This document shows, in pieces, positions 6,330 to 7,318 of a DNA stretch of 7,318 bases; within the stretch, counting starts at the first letter, position 1, and the number at the start of each line of letters is the position of its first letter. The notes below the pieces were generated by a model that searched no databases, had not been told where the DNA came from, and was given only the letters and a program-made list of their open reading frames with translations. Origin of the DNA: UBA4582 sp047630175 (GTDB lineage Bacteria > Pseudomonadota > Gammaproteobacteria > Pseudomonadales > Azotimanducaceae); assembly GCA_047630175.1 (NCBI GenBank), contig JBLHVI010000127.1, positions 1 through 7,318 of the forward strand, written 5' to 3'. Position numbers and translations under genes: made by a program.

Positions 6330-7318
6330 ATGAGTGAAGCTGAAGCAGCGTGGCATCTACGTGGCAACTGGAAACCATTACATGAGGAAGAGAGCCATAC
6401 CGATTTAGTCATCGAAGGATCGATCCCACCTGAACTCAGCGGCGTGTATATGCGTACCGGGCCAAACCCTGCTGGGGATGCATCACCGCACTGGTTTTTG
6501 GGTGATGGAATGGTACACGGCGTACGCCTCGAAAATGGCACGGCACTCTGGCACAAAAACCGATTTATCCAAACACCTAACGTAACAAACCCAGGCAAAA
6601 GACCAGATAATCCGTTTGATCTTGGGCACGGCACCGGCAACACCCACATTGTCCAACACGCCGGGAAAATTTTGTGCCTGGAAGAGGCGCATTGGCCCTG
6701 GCGCATCGACAATGAACTCAACACTATCGGCGCAGAAAACTTCAGCGACAAGCTCACCTGCTCCATGACAGCACACCCCAAAATATGTCCCATAACCGGT
6801 GAACTGATTGCTTTTAGCTATTTCTCGTTTGAGCAACCATATCTCAACTACATACGCATAGGTGCTGACGGCGAAGTCAAACAAATCGAGGGTATCGAAC
6901 TACCCAACATGGTAATGATGCACGATTTCAATATCACTGAGCATTATGCAATTTTTATGGATTTGCCGCTACTACTCGACCTTGAACTGCTGTCGACAGG
7001 CGTGCCGTTTTCCTTCAGAAAAGAAGCCGGCGCACGACTTGGCGTGATGCCAAGAAACGGCAAAGCGAGCGATGTAAGATGGTTCGAAATCGAACCCTGT
7101 TATGTCTTTCACCCTGTTAATGCCTTCGACAAAGACGGCATCATCACCCTGTATGTTTCTCGCCAGGAGTCCGCCTTTAGCGGCGGTTCCGATGAATATG
7201 CTAGCGTTGGTCGATTATGTCGCTGGCAGATAAATCTAACCAGCGGCACCGTCACCGAAGAGAAAATTGACGACCGCGCTGCAGACTTTGGTCGTATTGA
7301 CGACCGACTTGTCGGCTT
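6330..7318 (+). CDS. Carotenoid / lignostilbene cleavage oxygenase (3' end cut)
   Basis: Non-haem iron oxygenase of the RPE65 / carotenoid cleavage dioxygenase family, which splits conjugated C=C bonds in apocarotenoids or stilbenes with O2 to give aldehydes or ketones. The 329 visible codons cover the N-terminal two-thirds of a family member (about 450-500 residues). Family motifs in order are GVYMRTGPNP (38-47), HWFLGDGMVHGV (54-65), GTGNTHIVQHAGKIL (101-115), SMTAHPK (145-151), MMHDFNIT (196-203) and FHPVNAFD (260-267). His149, His198 and His261 are the first three of the four iron ligands; the fourth lies beyond the window. No signal peptide is apparent, so it is probably cytoplasmic. The ATG at 6330 has only a poor ribosome site (GAGCGAG), but no alternative in-frame start is close by. 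It is divergent from the esterase. Carotenoid versus stilbene substrate cannot be decided. Confidence 0.93.
   Translation, partial: MSEAEAAWHLRGNWKPLHEEESHTDLVIEGSIPPELSGVYMRTGPNPAGDASPHWFLGDGMVHGVRLENGTALWHKNRFIQTPNVTNPGKRPDNPFDLGHGTGNTHIVQHAGKILCLEEAHWPWRIDNELNTIGAENFSDKLTCSMTAHPKICPITGELIAFSYFSFEQPYLNYIRIGADGEVKQIEGIELPNMVMMHDFNITEHYAIFMDLPLLLDLELLSTGVPFSFRKEAGARLGVMPRNGKASDVRWFEIEPCYVFHPVNAFDKDGIITLYVSRQESAFSGGSDEYASVGRLCRWQINLTSGTVTEEKIDDRAADFGRIDDRLVG

Noticed and set aside
6218..6884. Minus-strand open frames opposite the carotenoid-oxygenase gene
   Set aside because: They overlap the oxygenase frame, which carries the iron-ligand motifs; their peptides show no recognisable domain.

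Overview
The window looks like chromosomal DNA of a gammaproteobacterium of moderate GC content, possibly marine. This is an inference from the style of the KatG and Dps proteins, the YdcH-like neighbour and the divergent carotenoid-oxygenase/HSL-esterase pair; no rRNA or other taxonomic marker is present. No tRNA, CRISPR array, intact insertion sequence or phage gene was seen.

Left part (1-3640), oxidative-stress block. A partial YdcH/DUF465 gene runs off the left edge on the minus strand. Upstream of it, also on the minus strand, are katG (catalase-peroxidase, all key residues present) and dps (ferritin-like mini-ferritin with an intact ferroxidase centre). KatG removes hydrogen peroxide; Dps uses peroxide to oxidise and store iron, which limits Fenton chemistry. 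A short, cysteine-free MarR-like regulator is transcribed divergently from dps. The shared 98-bp interval holds an inverted repeat that overlaps the -35 element of the regulator's best promoter candidate, so autoregulation, perhaps with control of dps, is the most testable idea here.

Middle part (3641-4722), decay zone. A minus-strand amidohydrolase of the N-acyl-D-amino-acid deacylase type is clearly broken. It lacks the N-terminal half, has a frame change with an apparent internal deletion near 4250, and carries two in-frame stops (TGA 4198-4200, TAG 4108-4110). A strong Shine-Dalgarno and ATG just upstream now open only a 43-residue frame, possibly the remains of the original start. A short direct repeat lies 3' of the regulator gene.

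Right part (4723-7318), hydrolase/dioxygenase pair. A complete cytoplasmic esterase of the hormone-sensitive-lipase family (minus strand) is divergent from a carotenoid/lignostilbene cleavage oxygenase (plus strand, cut by the right edge, three of four iron histidines visible). The 572 bp between them appear non-coding and contain promoter candidates for both genes. The pseudogene follows the esterase on the same strand and may once have been co-transcribed with it. The substrates of the esterase and the oxygenase cannot be read from the sequence. I see no convincing wholly new system; the regulator/operator arrangement next to dps is the best lead.
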